Shown here: in pieces, positions 15,963-22,935 of the stretch
Layout of the letters: each line of letters begins with the position of its first letter
How positions within the stretch are numbered: the stretch's first letter is position 1
DNA from: a virus
Direction: 5' to 3' (one strand)
Virus record (IMG/VR): IMGVR_UViG_3300030333_003542
Span: 1 to 27,506 of that record
Length of the DNA stretch: 27,506 nucleotides
Notes under the pieces: model-generated
The model's input: only the letters and a program-made list of their open reading frames with translations
What the model was told of the DNA's origin: nothing
Database searches by the model: none
Position numbers and translations under genes: made by a program

Positions 15963-17022
15963 TTTGTTTCCTCATTTCTTCTGCAACCTTTTGGGCGTAT
16001 AGTTCAAGGGGAACCCCTAACCTTTTAGCAACTCTTTGTTGTGTTTCCGACAAAACAATTTTGTTCGGAGCTACACTTCTAGTAGCAGGAGCAACAACAT
16101 TATTAGCGCGTTTTTTCGGTTTTGGTTCAGCTAATTGCTTTTCCTCTGTACCTCCAAATTTGTTTGGAAATACTTGTCGCATACGAGAATTTATTCTCTC
16201 GTAGTAAGCATCAGGGTTACTTTGAGCCGTAATCCCTTCCTTTTCTAACGATTGATGCACCCCTAATGCAAAAGCCGTCATTTCAGTGTCCTCACCAGAG
16301 GAGCCACCAAACCACGTATTTTCCTTTCGCCATGCTTCTGTTCTCGCATCTAAAGGGGGTTTGTTAGATTGTGGTACTTGTACCTCAGTTTCCTTAGTTT
16401 GTAAAGTCTGAGGTTTTACTGCGTTTACTTTTTCCATACGAATTTTTGCGGTAGTGAGAGCTTCTTGGGCTGCAACTACGGCATCAGGGTCACCTGCTTC
16501 GTAGGCGTCTTTATACTGACGTTTAGCACTTTCAACTTCGGCAGTAACAGTTTTCTTCGCTTGTTCCAGTAAACTAGCTTGGCTTTTATCTACAGTGCCT
16601 TTTAAATTAGCATTCTCCTCTTGTAGCTTTCGCGCCCAATTTTCCATTTCTGTACGCTCACGCAAGGCAGCTTCTTTAGCTCGCCGCTCATCGTGATAGC
16701 CTTTGCTAAAATGTTTAATTCTGTTTTTCACTTTTTCAGAGGAATAACTATTCAATTCTTCTTCTGTAAGGTCTTCAGGAGGGTCTGAAGGCACACGGTT
16801 TCTGTCCTCAGGGGGAGTATCGTCTACGATCTCTATCTCTGTTTTAGATTCCGTTTCTACTTCAGGTTCAGGTTCTGTACGAGGTTCTGGTTCCGCATCA
16901 GCTTTAGCTTTAGTCTCCAAAACGTTCTCTCGTCCTGCCACTCCTTCGATCTCAATTTCCAAATCTTCCTTAGTTTCCTCTGGTTCAGGAAATTCAAACT
17001 CAACTTTCTCTGTACTTGCCAT
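15955..17022 (-). CDS. Scaffolding-like head assembly protein
   Basis: 355 aa, rich in Glu, Lys, Ala and Gln. The first 90 residues are strongly acidic and low in complexity (ADAEPEPRTEPEPEVETESK). Residues about 90-205 form a predicted long coiled coil (EEELNSYSSEKVKNRIKHFS, then MENWARKLQEENANLKGTVD, and heptad-like AEVESAKRQYKDAYEAG). The tail has a folded part (WFGGSSGEDTEMTAFALGVH) and ends in a basic stretch. Coiled-coil, charged proteins just upstream of the capsid gene are usually scaffolding proteins that shape the procapsid. No protease motif is seen. Confidence 0.75.
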   Translation of the reverse strand: MASTEKVEFEFPEPEETKEDLEIEIEGVAGRENVLETKAKADAEPEPRTEPEPEVETESKTEIEIVDDTPPEDRNRVPSDPPEDLTEEELNSYSSEKVKNRIKHFSKGYHDERRAKEAALRERTEMENWARKLQEENANLKGTVDKSQASLLEQAKKTVTAEVESAKRQYKDAYEAGDPDAVVAAQEALTTAKIRMEKVNAVKPQTLQTKETEVQVPQSNKPPLDARTEAWRKENTWFGGSSGEDTEMTAFALGVHQSLEKEGITAQSNPDAYYERINSRMRQVFPNKFGGTEEKQLAEPKPKKRANNVVAPATRSVAPNKIVLSETQQRVAKRLGVPLELYAQKVAEEMRKQNG

Positions 17023-17032
17023 TTACTTTCTC

Positions 17033-17449
17033 CTATGCACGAGTCACTGCACTCGGTTCTTCGACAACTGCTTCAATAGAGTCGTCATTCATTAAACGAT
17101 ATTCTTGGTTGTTTACTTTAAATCTAGTTCCGGTATTCGCACGAAACATGACGTAATCACCAATTTTACACCACGGGCCAGTAGGAAAGCGGTCTCGATC
17201 TTTATAAGCCTGTTCGCCCATATCAATCACTGCCCCTACCGTAGAAAGAACATACTCCTCATGTTTAGTAGATTCTGCTTTTATGATACCGCTTTCAAAA
17301 GCTTCCTCTACATTAGGAAGAAGGATGAGTAACCTATAACCCACGGGTCTAGGTATTTGCGCTTCAAGTTCTTCCTCAAGTTCCATATCCATCCGAGCTT
17401 GTTCTTCTATTCGTTCTCTTCGTTTTGCCTCTAAAGCTGTTTCAGTCAT
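17033..17449 (-). CDS. GroES-like co-chaperonin
   Basis: 138 aa from ATG at 17449; a frame extension upstream to 17503 is possible but would run deep into the previous gene. After a charged helix (residues 1-30) comes the Cpn10 pattern: PRPVGYRLLILLP (33-45) and a mobile-loop position with EEAFESGIIKAEST (48-61), then VGAVIDMGEQAY (71-82), KIGDYVMFRANTGTRFKVNN (95-114) and a C-terminal EYRLMNDDSIEAVVE. The GI(I/V)-type loop would contact the host GroEL, as T4 gp31 and related phage co-chaperonins do. Its place between portal and scaffold suggests help in folding the phage capsid protein. An extra acidic N-terminal helix distinguishes it from bacterial GroES of about 95 aa. The start overlaps the preceding stop by eight bases. 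Confidence 0.75.
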   Translation of the reverse strand: MTETALEAKRRERIEEQARMDMELEEELEAQIPRPVGYRLLILLPNVEEAFESGIIKAESTKHEEYVLSTVGAVIDMGEQAYKDRDRFPTGPWCKIGDYVMFRANTGTRFKVNNQEYRLMNDDSIEAVVEEPSAVTRA

Positions 17450-17639
17450 CTTCATCATCCATATAGTTACGCGAAAGGTCTTTGATTTCTCGCTGTGCGG
17501 CACTTAGACCTCGAATCATGCCACACGATTCCCGATACTCGGCATAGTCCTTAGCTGCGCCTTGTTCCAGAAATTCTATGTTTGAGGTTTTTATTTCTTC
17601 AATTTTAGCGTCTAACACCTCAAAAACTGTTTTACCCAT
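17442..17639 (-). CDS. Small conserved-looking protein between portal and co-chaperonin, 65 aa
   Basis: 65 aa starting MGKTVFEVLDAKIEEIKTSN, mostly alpha-helical, with one Cys in the stretch YRESCGMIRGL and an acidic end (NYMDDEDD). It begins one base before the end of the portal stop and overlaps the co-chaperonin start by eight bases. I recall short helical proteins of this sort behind phage portals, all without function. Helix pattern and acidic tail would suit a packaging or head-completion accessory. No motif permits a firmer call. Confidence 0.7.
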   Translation of the reverse strand: MGKTVFEVLDAKIEEIKTSNIEFLEQGAAKDYAEYRESCGMIRGLSAAQREIKDLSRNYMDDEDD

Positions 17640-20143
17640 TATCTATCCTCTCTATCATCACGGTAGGCTTCCGATGCGTCACGATGTGCTTCTGCTCTGG
17701 TTCGTTTTTCTTCACCTTCTGCTTTAGCCAAATCAATGAGAACCTTAACCGCTTCAATATCAGTTTTTCTATTTTGATCTGCGTTCTGTGATTCGATACG
17801 AGCCGCTTCTTTCGCTGCATCTACTACTACACGGCGTTTATCTACATCAACACGTTCCTGCGCGATAGCTATATCTGCGGCATCTTTCTCGCGTAGACGT
17901 TGTTCTGCCTGTGCTTTTAACTCCAGTTCTGCTTGTTGCATTTGAACTACAGGGTCTTGAGCCTGTTCTTCTGCGGCTACTTGTGCAGCTTCAGCCTGAT
18001 GTTGCTGAGATAGCTGCGCCCCTGCCTTAGCCATTAGCTGAGACAACGGAACTTCCATACTTTCCGGCAGTTCTGCATTCGGATCAGGTAACGGAGCACC
18101 AAGTTTCTCTTCCATCTGTTTTCGGTACATAAAAGCTGTATGTTCAGCTATGTGTGCCTGTAACTCTCCTACCACCATCTGCCCATTAGGATTCTGCCCA
18201 ATAGCCTGTGCAATCATGGGGTCTTCCAAGAACGCAACGTGAGTAGCAATATGAGCTTCATGGTCTTGAAACATAAAGGCTTTTACTGGTGAGCCTGTTA
18301 AGGCATCCATGTTTTCACTAACTGGGTCTGTCGGAGTCATGTCTTCAGATAGCGGTACTAGCGTGTCAGCATTCTTCACCCCAAGTACTTCTATCATCTG
18401 CCTATGTAACTGAGGCAAGTCATATATTTCAGGTACAGCTTGCGACATTTGCATGACAGTCTGGTACTGCACTACCCTTTGAGCCATCGTAGTGTTATTA
18501 GGATCACTTACTGGAATAACATCAGTAGTATCATAGTCTTGCCTTCTGGCGCGTGGCTCACCCCGTTCTGGTAAATAGATATATTCTTCAGGGGCATACT
18601 CGCCAATGATTGCGCGTAACAGTTTGAATTCCTGCTTCATCGCGTAATGCACACGAGCTTGCACTGCTGCCATAGGTTTTAAGGTACGTTCTAAAATAGC
18701 GAGCGTTGTACCTACAGGAGCATTTGCGCTCATGTCAGATACATTCATATCACTAATAGCCCCTAGCCTACGGCCTTCTTCAGTAATCTGATTGAGTAAG
18801 GCAAGCAACGTTTGGCTTGGTTCCTTGTACGGAAGGTGCATTATGTTGTCGCGGATAGACCCTCCGGGTACGTCTACATCCCTAAACTCTCCCGGCCCTA
18901 TTGGAGAATCATCACCTGATACACGTAACCCACGCGCTTTTAAGCCGCCGGGAAGGTTAGATAACGTTCCTGCGTCAACTAATTGACGGATCAACGAAGT
19001 ACCTGCTCTCGCATAACCGCCAATAATGTGAATTAAACCAAGGCCATAGAAGCCAAACCCCGGCACGTAAGAGTAATGGACAAAATGTTGACGCTTGAGG
19101 AACAAAGGATCGTCAGGCTGCCAATTACGGCGGATGGCTAATACCTTACCCGTTCCCCGTTCGATGGTTACTACATAAGGTTTAGCGACTTGTCCGGTAT
19201 CTGTATCATTCTTACCTTCTTTGGTAATGAATGTATCGTCGTCTTCATCTATAACCAGATCAGCATGAACCTCATATAACGTATACCTATCATCATCTTC
19301 TATAGATATACCGCCTTCCTGCGCTTTTTTCTCTTCTACATCTGTGTGGAACGGTTGAGGGTCACCTAAATCAACAGGTCGATAAAATCCTGCCTTATGT
19401 AACTTAATGATTTCATTCTTGGTTTTACGCATTACGTGAGTTACACGTTCTGCGGTCTCTATATTAGAAGCACCATAAGGTACGATTACATCTTCGGCAG
19501 GAATGAATATGGCTACCTGTCGTCCTAAACTAGGGTCATAGTATATTTTCTTAAAGGCTGACCCTGCTAATCCTAAGCTGTACAGCATCCGTTCATGTTC
19601 AGGTCTGTACTCCACCATGACTTCAGTAAGCTCATAGTTCATATCCGTTTTAACGCGGTCTGCGGCATCTTCCTTTTCGCGTGTCATTTCACCAAGTATT
19701 TTAGTTTTTACTGGGCCACCTGCGGGAAAGGTCTCAGCCATAGCTTCAGCTTGGAAACGAATAGCTGCTTCAGCTAGTACCGTAGAAAACACTCCGCAAG
19801 CGTCTTCCCACGGTTGGTCACGTTGTTCGTACTTAAACCCAAGTACTTCTAACCCTTTAACAAACGTATCAGCCCAATCTTTACGGCTGTTTACATCTGA
19901 TTCTACATAACCTACTAGCTCTCCAGATAAAGCTTCAAGCGTAGTTTCTTCCATGTATTCTGCTATGTTGGCATCAAACGGCGCTCCTATCATCTCAGCA
20001 GGAATACCTGTCTCTGGCACTAAAGTGATCTCCATAGAGCCATCACTCATAGTTACCATTTCAGGCTCTACGACATTAATCTCTAAAGCCTCTGTAATTT
20101 CCTCTCCATCAGGTGCGGTAAGTATACCTTTCTCAATCGCCAT
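17639..20143 (-). CDS. Portal protein
   Basis: 834 aa. The gene lies directly after the large terminase, the usual place of a portal gene. The body contains a helical wing and stem (GFGFYGLGLIHIIGGYARAG and TSLIRQLVDAGTLSNLPGGL near residues 370-405) and a crown-like region. Residues about 640-690 hold two similar units, DHEAHIATHVAFLED and QAHIAEHTAFMYRKQ. The C-terminal 130 residues are a long Gln/Ala/Glu/Arg-rich coiled coil (QQAELELKAQAEQRLREKD, later ending YRDDREDR). This size and tail are longer than in lambda-type portals and nearer to large P22- or podovirus-type portals, whose helical barrel also runs into the capsid. The family is inferred from memory. Confidence 0.8.
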   Translation of the reverse strand: MAIEKGILTAPDGEEITEALEINVVEPEMVTMSDGSMEITLVPETGIPAEMIGAPFDANIAEYMEETTLEALSGELVGYVESDVNSRKDWADTFVKGLEVLGFKYEQRDQPWEDACGVFSTVLAEAAIRFQAEAMAETFPAGGPVKTKILGEMTREKEDAADRVKTDMNYELTEVMVEYRPEHERMLYSLGLAGSAFKKIYYDPSLGRQVAIFIPAEDVIVPYGASNIETAERVTHVMRKTKNEIIKLHKAGFYRPVDLGDPQPFHTDVEEKKAQEGGISIEDDDRYTLYEVHADLVIDEDDDTFITKEGKNDTDTGQVAKPYVVTIERGTGKVLAIRRNWQPDDPLFLKRQHFVHYSYVPGFGFYGLGLIHIIGGYARAGTSLIRQLVDAGTLSNLPGGLKARGLRVSGDDSPIGPGEFRDVDVPGGSIRDNIMHLPYKEPSQTLLALLNQITEEGRRLGAISDMNVSDMSANAPVGTTLAILERTLKPMAAVQARVHYAMKQEFKLLRAIIGEYAPEEYIYLPERGEPRARRQDYDTTDVIPVSDPNNTTMAQRVVQYQTVMQMSQAVPEIYDLPQLHRQMIEVLGVKNADTLVPLSEDMTPTDPVSENMDALTGSPVKAFMFQDHEAHIATHVAFLEDPMIAQAIGQNPNGQMVVGELQAHIAEHTAFMYRKQMEEKLGAPLPDPNAELPESMEVPLSQLMAKAGAQLSQQHQAEAAQVAAEEQAQDPVVQMQQAELELKAQAEQRLREKDAADIAIAQERVDVDKRRVVVDAAKEAARIESQNADQNRKTDIEAVKVLIDLAKAEGEEKRTRAEAHRDASEAYRDDREDR

Positions 20144-20153
20144 TATTTAATCC

Positions 20154-21722
20154 TCAGTAGTATCCACCATGCCGTCTACTACGGAACATGGGTGGATCAT
20201 CTTCTCTGTCAGTGGGAAGCTGTATAAAACCGCCTTGTCGGAAACGCATTAGCGCCATAACTGTAGAATCCACCAAGTCGTCATTGCTCATAAATGGGAA
20301 TCCGGCAATTTCTTCTACTACTTCTTCTGCCCATCGTGCTTGCGGAACCCATACCAATCCTGATTGTACAATATCTGCGACAGAATTTAAGCGAGCAGTT
20401 TTATCGCCAGAGCCTCTATGGGGGGTATATTCCTGCACAATAAGCCCCATTCTGCGTAATTCTTGGTACAGGGCTGTACCGCTGCTTTTCTTTTCCACAA
20501 TAAACGAATCGGGTTCCCACTCATTAAACTGTTCCAAAGCTAGTTGTTTTAACGCAGGAAACTCTACTCGTGTCTTAATAGAGTTAAGAAGAATAATGTT
20601 ATGGGCATTTTCTTCCTCGTTAAAAAACACACCCCACGTAGTCAAGGCAGTGTAGTCAGCGCGGTTATGAGTTTCAGCCGCTGCGTCCAAAGACATAATT
20701 ATGTACTCACAAGACGGAGGGCGTTCTTCCTCCCACTGTTTCCACCATTCCCGCTTTACCAGAGCAGCTTCTTCTGCGGTAGGTTCCTGTTGATATTGAG
20801 CATTCCACTGGAATAGCGGCATTGAAGCCTTGGTACGATTAAGCGCATCCAAGTCAAAGAACTCAGGCCAAAGTGGTTTCTCAACCATAGCCCCTTCTCT
20901 TTCTATTTCAATAATTGCAGGAAATTCAACGACTTCGTACTGGTCAGCCAACTCGTTCATCATCATGTCACGAGTCACCCGTCCTGTCAGATCATCCAGA
21001 TGCCACCGAGTCTGAATAATAGCTACCCGACCTCCGGGCATCAGACGAGTTCGAGCACCGAAGGTAAACCATTCGTATGCCTTATCAAACACATCGAAGT
21101 TACCACTCAATACATCCTGCTCCGAGTGGGGGTCATCTACCAGTAAAAGATCAGCACCCCGTCCTGCGATAGAGGAACCTATTCCACAAGCGTAGTATTC
21201 GCCGCCCACGTTAGTGTTCCACCGCCCTGCACTCTTGGAGTCGTGAGCAAGCTGCACAGTGGGGAAGATAGACTTATACGCATCTGTAGATATGAGGTTA
21301 CGTACCTTACGACCAAAATCTACAGCTAAATCAGTGGTATGGGACACCATCATTACTTTCTTAGTAGGGTTACGCCCTAGAAACCAAGCAGGAAAATAGA
21401 TAGAAACTAGCTGAGACTTACCGTGACGGGGCGGAATGTTGACACATATCCTGTCTTTTCCCTTTTCCGCCTCTTTTCCGCTCTCAATTTCCATCAACAG
21501 GTCAGCTAGTATGCGGTGATGGCTACCTACTTTGTAATCCGGCTGCATTAAGCAGCAAAATTCAATCAAATCGTTATAACACGCTTCAGCCCGTTGTTTT
21601 TTATCCAGTTCTTCAAGAAGTTTGTCCAGTTCTTCCTGTTCTTCCAACGTATAGTGGTCTAAATTGTCCAACATCAACTGGATTTCAGAGGGGGTAAACT
21701 CCTGAGGGGTAATGTTACTCAT
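20154..21722 (-). CDS. terL: Terminase large subunit
   Basis: 522 aa with both terminase domains. ATPase: Walker A NIPPRHGKSQ (residues 95-104), Walker B DLLLVDDPHSE (191-201) and the coupling motif IIQTRWHLDDLTGR (235-248). Nuclease: first acid in IIMSLDAAAETHNRADYTAL (D346), second in DSFIVEKKSSGTALYQEL (E410), third in DDLVDSTVMAL (481-491). The protein pumps DNA into the procapsid through the portal and cuts it at the end of packaging. It overlaps the upstream zinc-ribbon gene by four bases (ATGA), and the portal gene follows ten bases after its stop. The start was fixed by this overlap. Confidence 0.95.
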   Translation of the reverse strand: MSNITPQEFTPSEIQLMLDNLDHYTLEEQEELDKLLEELDKKQRAEACYNDLIEFCCLMQPDYKVGSHHRILADLLMEIESGKEAEKGKDRICVNIPPRHGKSQLVSIYFPAWFLGRNPTKKVMMVSHTTDLAVDFGRKVRNLISTDAYKSIFPTVQLAHDSKSAGRWNTNVGGEYYACGIGSSIAGRGADLLLVDDPHSEQDVLSGNFDVFDKAYEWFTFGARTRLMPGGRVAIIQTRWHLDDLTGRVTRDMMMNELADQYEVVEFPAIIEIEREGAMVEKPLWPEFFDLDALNRTKASMPLFQWNAQYQQEPTAEEAALVKREWWKQWEEERPPSCEYIIMSLDAAAETHNRADYTALTTWGVFFNEEENAHNIILLNSIKTRVEFPALKQLALEQFNEWEPDSFIVEKKSSGTALYQELRRMGLIVQEYTPHRGSGDKTARLNSVADIVQSGLVWVPQARWAEEVVEEIAGFPFMSNDDLVDSTVMALMRFRQGGFIQLPTDREDDPPMFRSRRHGGYY

Positions 21723-21931
21723 TCAGTAGCAAGCCGCCTTTCCTGTACAGGTACAGCCCCTATTTTAGCTGCTCCCCACTTACCTTCAGGGCAACTAGCC
21801 CCCATAAACCACACTTTAGCGGGCATAATACAGCCGCATTTCTTACACTGGTGGATTTTTGGACGCAGGTTAGGGCAACTAGCGCATATATCTATGCGAA
21901 TACTGGCTACATCACGCTTAGTTATTTCCAT
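21719..21931 (-). CDS. Cys-rich zinc-ribbon protein between terminase genes, 70 aa
   Basis: 70 aa with six cysteines: C16-AS-C19, C29-KK-C32-G-C34 and C47, followed by PEGKWG. The order CxxCPxxR...CxxCGC...CPxGKW matches a small family I remember as DUF6171-like; this was not searched. Such proteins probably bind one or two zinc ions. It lies between the small and large terminase genes and overlaps both (14 bases with the small subunit gene, four with the large), which suggests a packaging-related accessory role. A virion role cannot be excluded. Confidence 0.8.
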   Translation of the reverse strand: MEITKRDVASIRIDICASCPNLRPKIHQCKKCGCIMPAKVWFMGASCPEGKWGAAKIGAVPVQERRLATE

Positions 21932-22472
21932 CTTCAGCCACCTCGTACACCCCTTCAGCGTTTTGCTTTAAATCTTCCAGTTTCTCACGCAACTTAGTAC
22001 GTAGTTCATCAGCATTTTGATGAGTTACCGTTATCTCTTTACGTTCTGTGAACAAACCTACCTCAGTCATCTTGCCAAGGTTCTCTAATGCACGTAATCG
22101 TACCCGCGCATCGGGGTTTTCAGTCTCCAGAATCAGTTTATTAACAACAGTATGGCGTATTTCTGCGGCTCTATTAGCTACAAGCTGCCCAAATTCTTTC
22201 AGAATAGCCCCAGTTTGCACTAAAGATGCAGGGGTTAGCGTGCTTGCGCGTGCCGTAGATACTTTTTTGGAAGTTTTTTCAGGGTTGGCGGCGTAGGACT
22301 CAACCAAAACACTGGCTGTATCCTTATCTATGTCAGTAGGTTCAATATCCAGACCATGTTCCTCAAGGAATGTAGCTGTATTACAAGCCGCTTCTGCGCG
22401 TTCACGCAAATCCATGTAGGTCGAATTGGGTGGAATCTCTATTCCCACTTCGGGTATTAGCTCTAAAGCCAT
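21918..22472 (-). CDS. terS: Terminase small subunit-like protein
   Basis: 184 aa, first gene of the minus-strand operon. The centre is helical (SLVQTGAILKEFGQLVANRA) and is followed by a basic-acidic stretch, RLRALENLGKMTEVGLFTER and then KEITVTHQNADELRTKLREK, a pattern I recall from small terminases of marine phages. Small terminase would recognise the packaging site on the genome and recruit the large subunit encoded two genes downstream. No clear N-terminal helix-turn-helix is visible. The start has a moderate GGGGT ribosome-binding region and lies about 35 bases after the predicted transcription start. Confidence 0.7.
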   Translation of the reverse strand: MALELIPEVGIEIPPNSTYMDLRERAEAACNTATFLEEHGLDIEPTDIDKDTASVLVESYAANPEKTSKKVSTARASTLTPASLVQTGAILKEFGQLVANRAAEIRHTVVNKLILETENPDARVRLRALENLGKMTEVGLFTERKEITVTHQNADELRTKLREKLEDLKQNAEGVYEVAEDGNN

Positions 22473-22513
22473 TTGTTACCCCATCGCAAGCTATAACTAG
22501 CTGAATTGCTTGG

Positions 22514-22541
22514 ATTATAGCTATAAAAATTTTTAAGGCAA
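22514..22541 (-). promoter_or_regulatory. Promoter of the packaging/capsid operon
   Basis: On the minus strand TTGCCT (22541-22536) is followed after 16 bases by a perfect TATAAT (22519-22514). The predicted start near 22507 leaves a leader of about 35 bases to the ATG of the small terminase gene. A 12-bp perfect palindrome, TTATAGCTATAA (22515-22526), overlaps the -10 box and could be an operator. Confidence 0.7.
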
Positions 22542-22570
22542 GGAGGTTGGGACTCCTAAGGGGGGTATTT

Positions 22571-22610
22571 CCACAAAATGTCACAAAACAACACAAAAAC
22601 CCACAGAAAA
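22571..22610 (+). repeat. Phased decamer array 1 (CACAAAA, four units)
   Basis: CACAAAA begins at 22572, 22582 and 22592, and a variant CACAGAAAA begins at 22602, so the units recur every 10 bases exactly. Between them two or three bases vary. The A-tracts are thus on the same face of the helix, which favours intrinsic bending or side-by-side protein binding. Confidence 0.75.
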
Positions 22611-22651
22611 AAGGGGGTACCCATTAAAAATGCAAATCGTTTGAGCGAAAT

Positions 22652-22678
22652 AGTATTACTAGCATAGCTAGTAATACT
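22652..22678. repeat. 27-bp palindrome, operator-like
   Basis: Two perfect 12-base arms, AGTATTACTAGC and GCTAGTAATACT, are separated by ATA. It stands between the two decamer arrays, just before the G-tract. It could be the binding site of a dimeric regulator or an RNA hairpin; a TTTATA stretch follows on the plus strand, but the low GC content argues against an efficient terminator. Confidence 0.75.
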
Positions 22679-22688
22679 TTATAAGATT

Positions 22689-22711
22689 GGGGGGGTGGGG
22701 GTAGGGTAGGG
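22689..22711 (+). other. G-quadruplex motif
   Basis: Four G-runs of 7, 5, 3 and 3 bases are separated by T, TA and TA. This meets the usual G3+N1-7 rule with very short loops, which favours a stable parallel quadruplex in single-stranded DNA or RNA of the plus strand. Confidence 0.7.
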
Positions 22712-22770
22712 TTAAATTAGGCTTTCTATATAAATCTATACCCCGTCTTACTTCTATTTATAGATGGGAC

Positions 22771-22820
22771 ACCACAAAACTACACTAAACTAAATTAAAC
22801 CAAATAAAACGACATAAAAC
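22771..22820 (+). repeat. Phased decamer array 2 (AAAC every 10 bases, five units)
   Basis: AAAC ends five consecutive decamers, at 22777, 22787, 22797, 22807 and 22817. The units (CACAAAAC, CACTAAAC, AATTAAAC, AATAAAAC and CATAAAAC plus two variable bases) share the consensus MAYWAAAC, close to array 1. The two arrays are about 200 bases apart and flank the palindrome and the G-tract. Confidence 0.75.
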
Positions 22821-22854
22821 CCCATTTAAAAATAAAACTATGCTCTAATTGAAC

Positions 22855-22901
22855 CATCGAACAAGTTTGTACCGTTCGATTCCGGACGGGCTTGTTCGGT
22901 G
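22855..22901 (+). promoter_or_regulatory. Stable hairpin in the leader of the plus-strand operon
   Basis: CATCGAACAAG (22855-22865) pairs with CTTGTTCGGTG (22891-22901) over 11 positions with one T-G wobble. The 25-base loop contains CCGT and ACGG, which can form an inner stem. If transcription starts upstream this is a 5' leader structure; as DNA it is a spaced CGAACAAG dyad. Confidence 0.6.
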
Positions 22902-22914
22902 TTGTATACACTCA

Positions 22915-22928
22915 GCCCTAAGGAGGGC
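22915..22928 (+). promoter_or_regulatory. Hairpin over the ribosome-binding site of the 211-aa gene
   Basis: GCCCT (22915-22919) can pair with AGGGC (22924-22928), with AAGG as loop. The Shine-Dalgarno AAGGAGG (22920-22926) lies in the loop and 3' arm, so folding would limit ribosome access. The ATG follows at 22936. Confidence 0.55.
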
Positions 22929-22935
22929 ATTTACT

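Larger units (their letters stand above)
22473..22935. other. Divergent intergenic control region
   Basis: This 463-base region between the minus-strand packaging operon and the plus-strand operon contains no supported gene. It holds a minus-strand promoter, palindromes, two decamer arrays, a G-quadruplex motif, and two hairpins in the plus-strand leader, all listed separately. It is A-rich on the plus strand apart from a G-tract near 22689-22711. I found no convincing plus-strand -35/-10 pair. Confidence 0.8.

Noticed and set aside
17632-17820. Minus-strand 62-codon frame at the end of the portal gene
   Set aside because: It is a shifted frame inside the coiled-coil end of the portal gene, with low-complexity basic composition and no start signal.
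22866-22890. tRNA-like T-arm (GTTCGATTC with flanking CCG and CGG), possible tRNA fragment or attachment site
   Set aside because: The T-stem does not pair over five bases in the canonical register, no acceptor, D or anticodon arm is found, and no integrase gene is present. The sequence is better explained by the hairpin at 22855-22901.
22855-22901. LexA-type operator (GAAC...GTTC)
   Set aside because: The half-sites are about 25 bases apart, far more than in known LexA boxes.
22849-22935. N-terminal extension of the 211-aa protein to the ATG at 22849
   Set aside because: No ribosome-binding site there, and the stretch folds into two hairpins. AAGGAGG at 22920 fixes the start at 22936.
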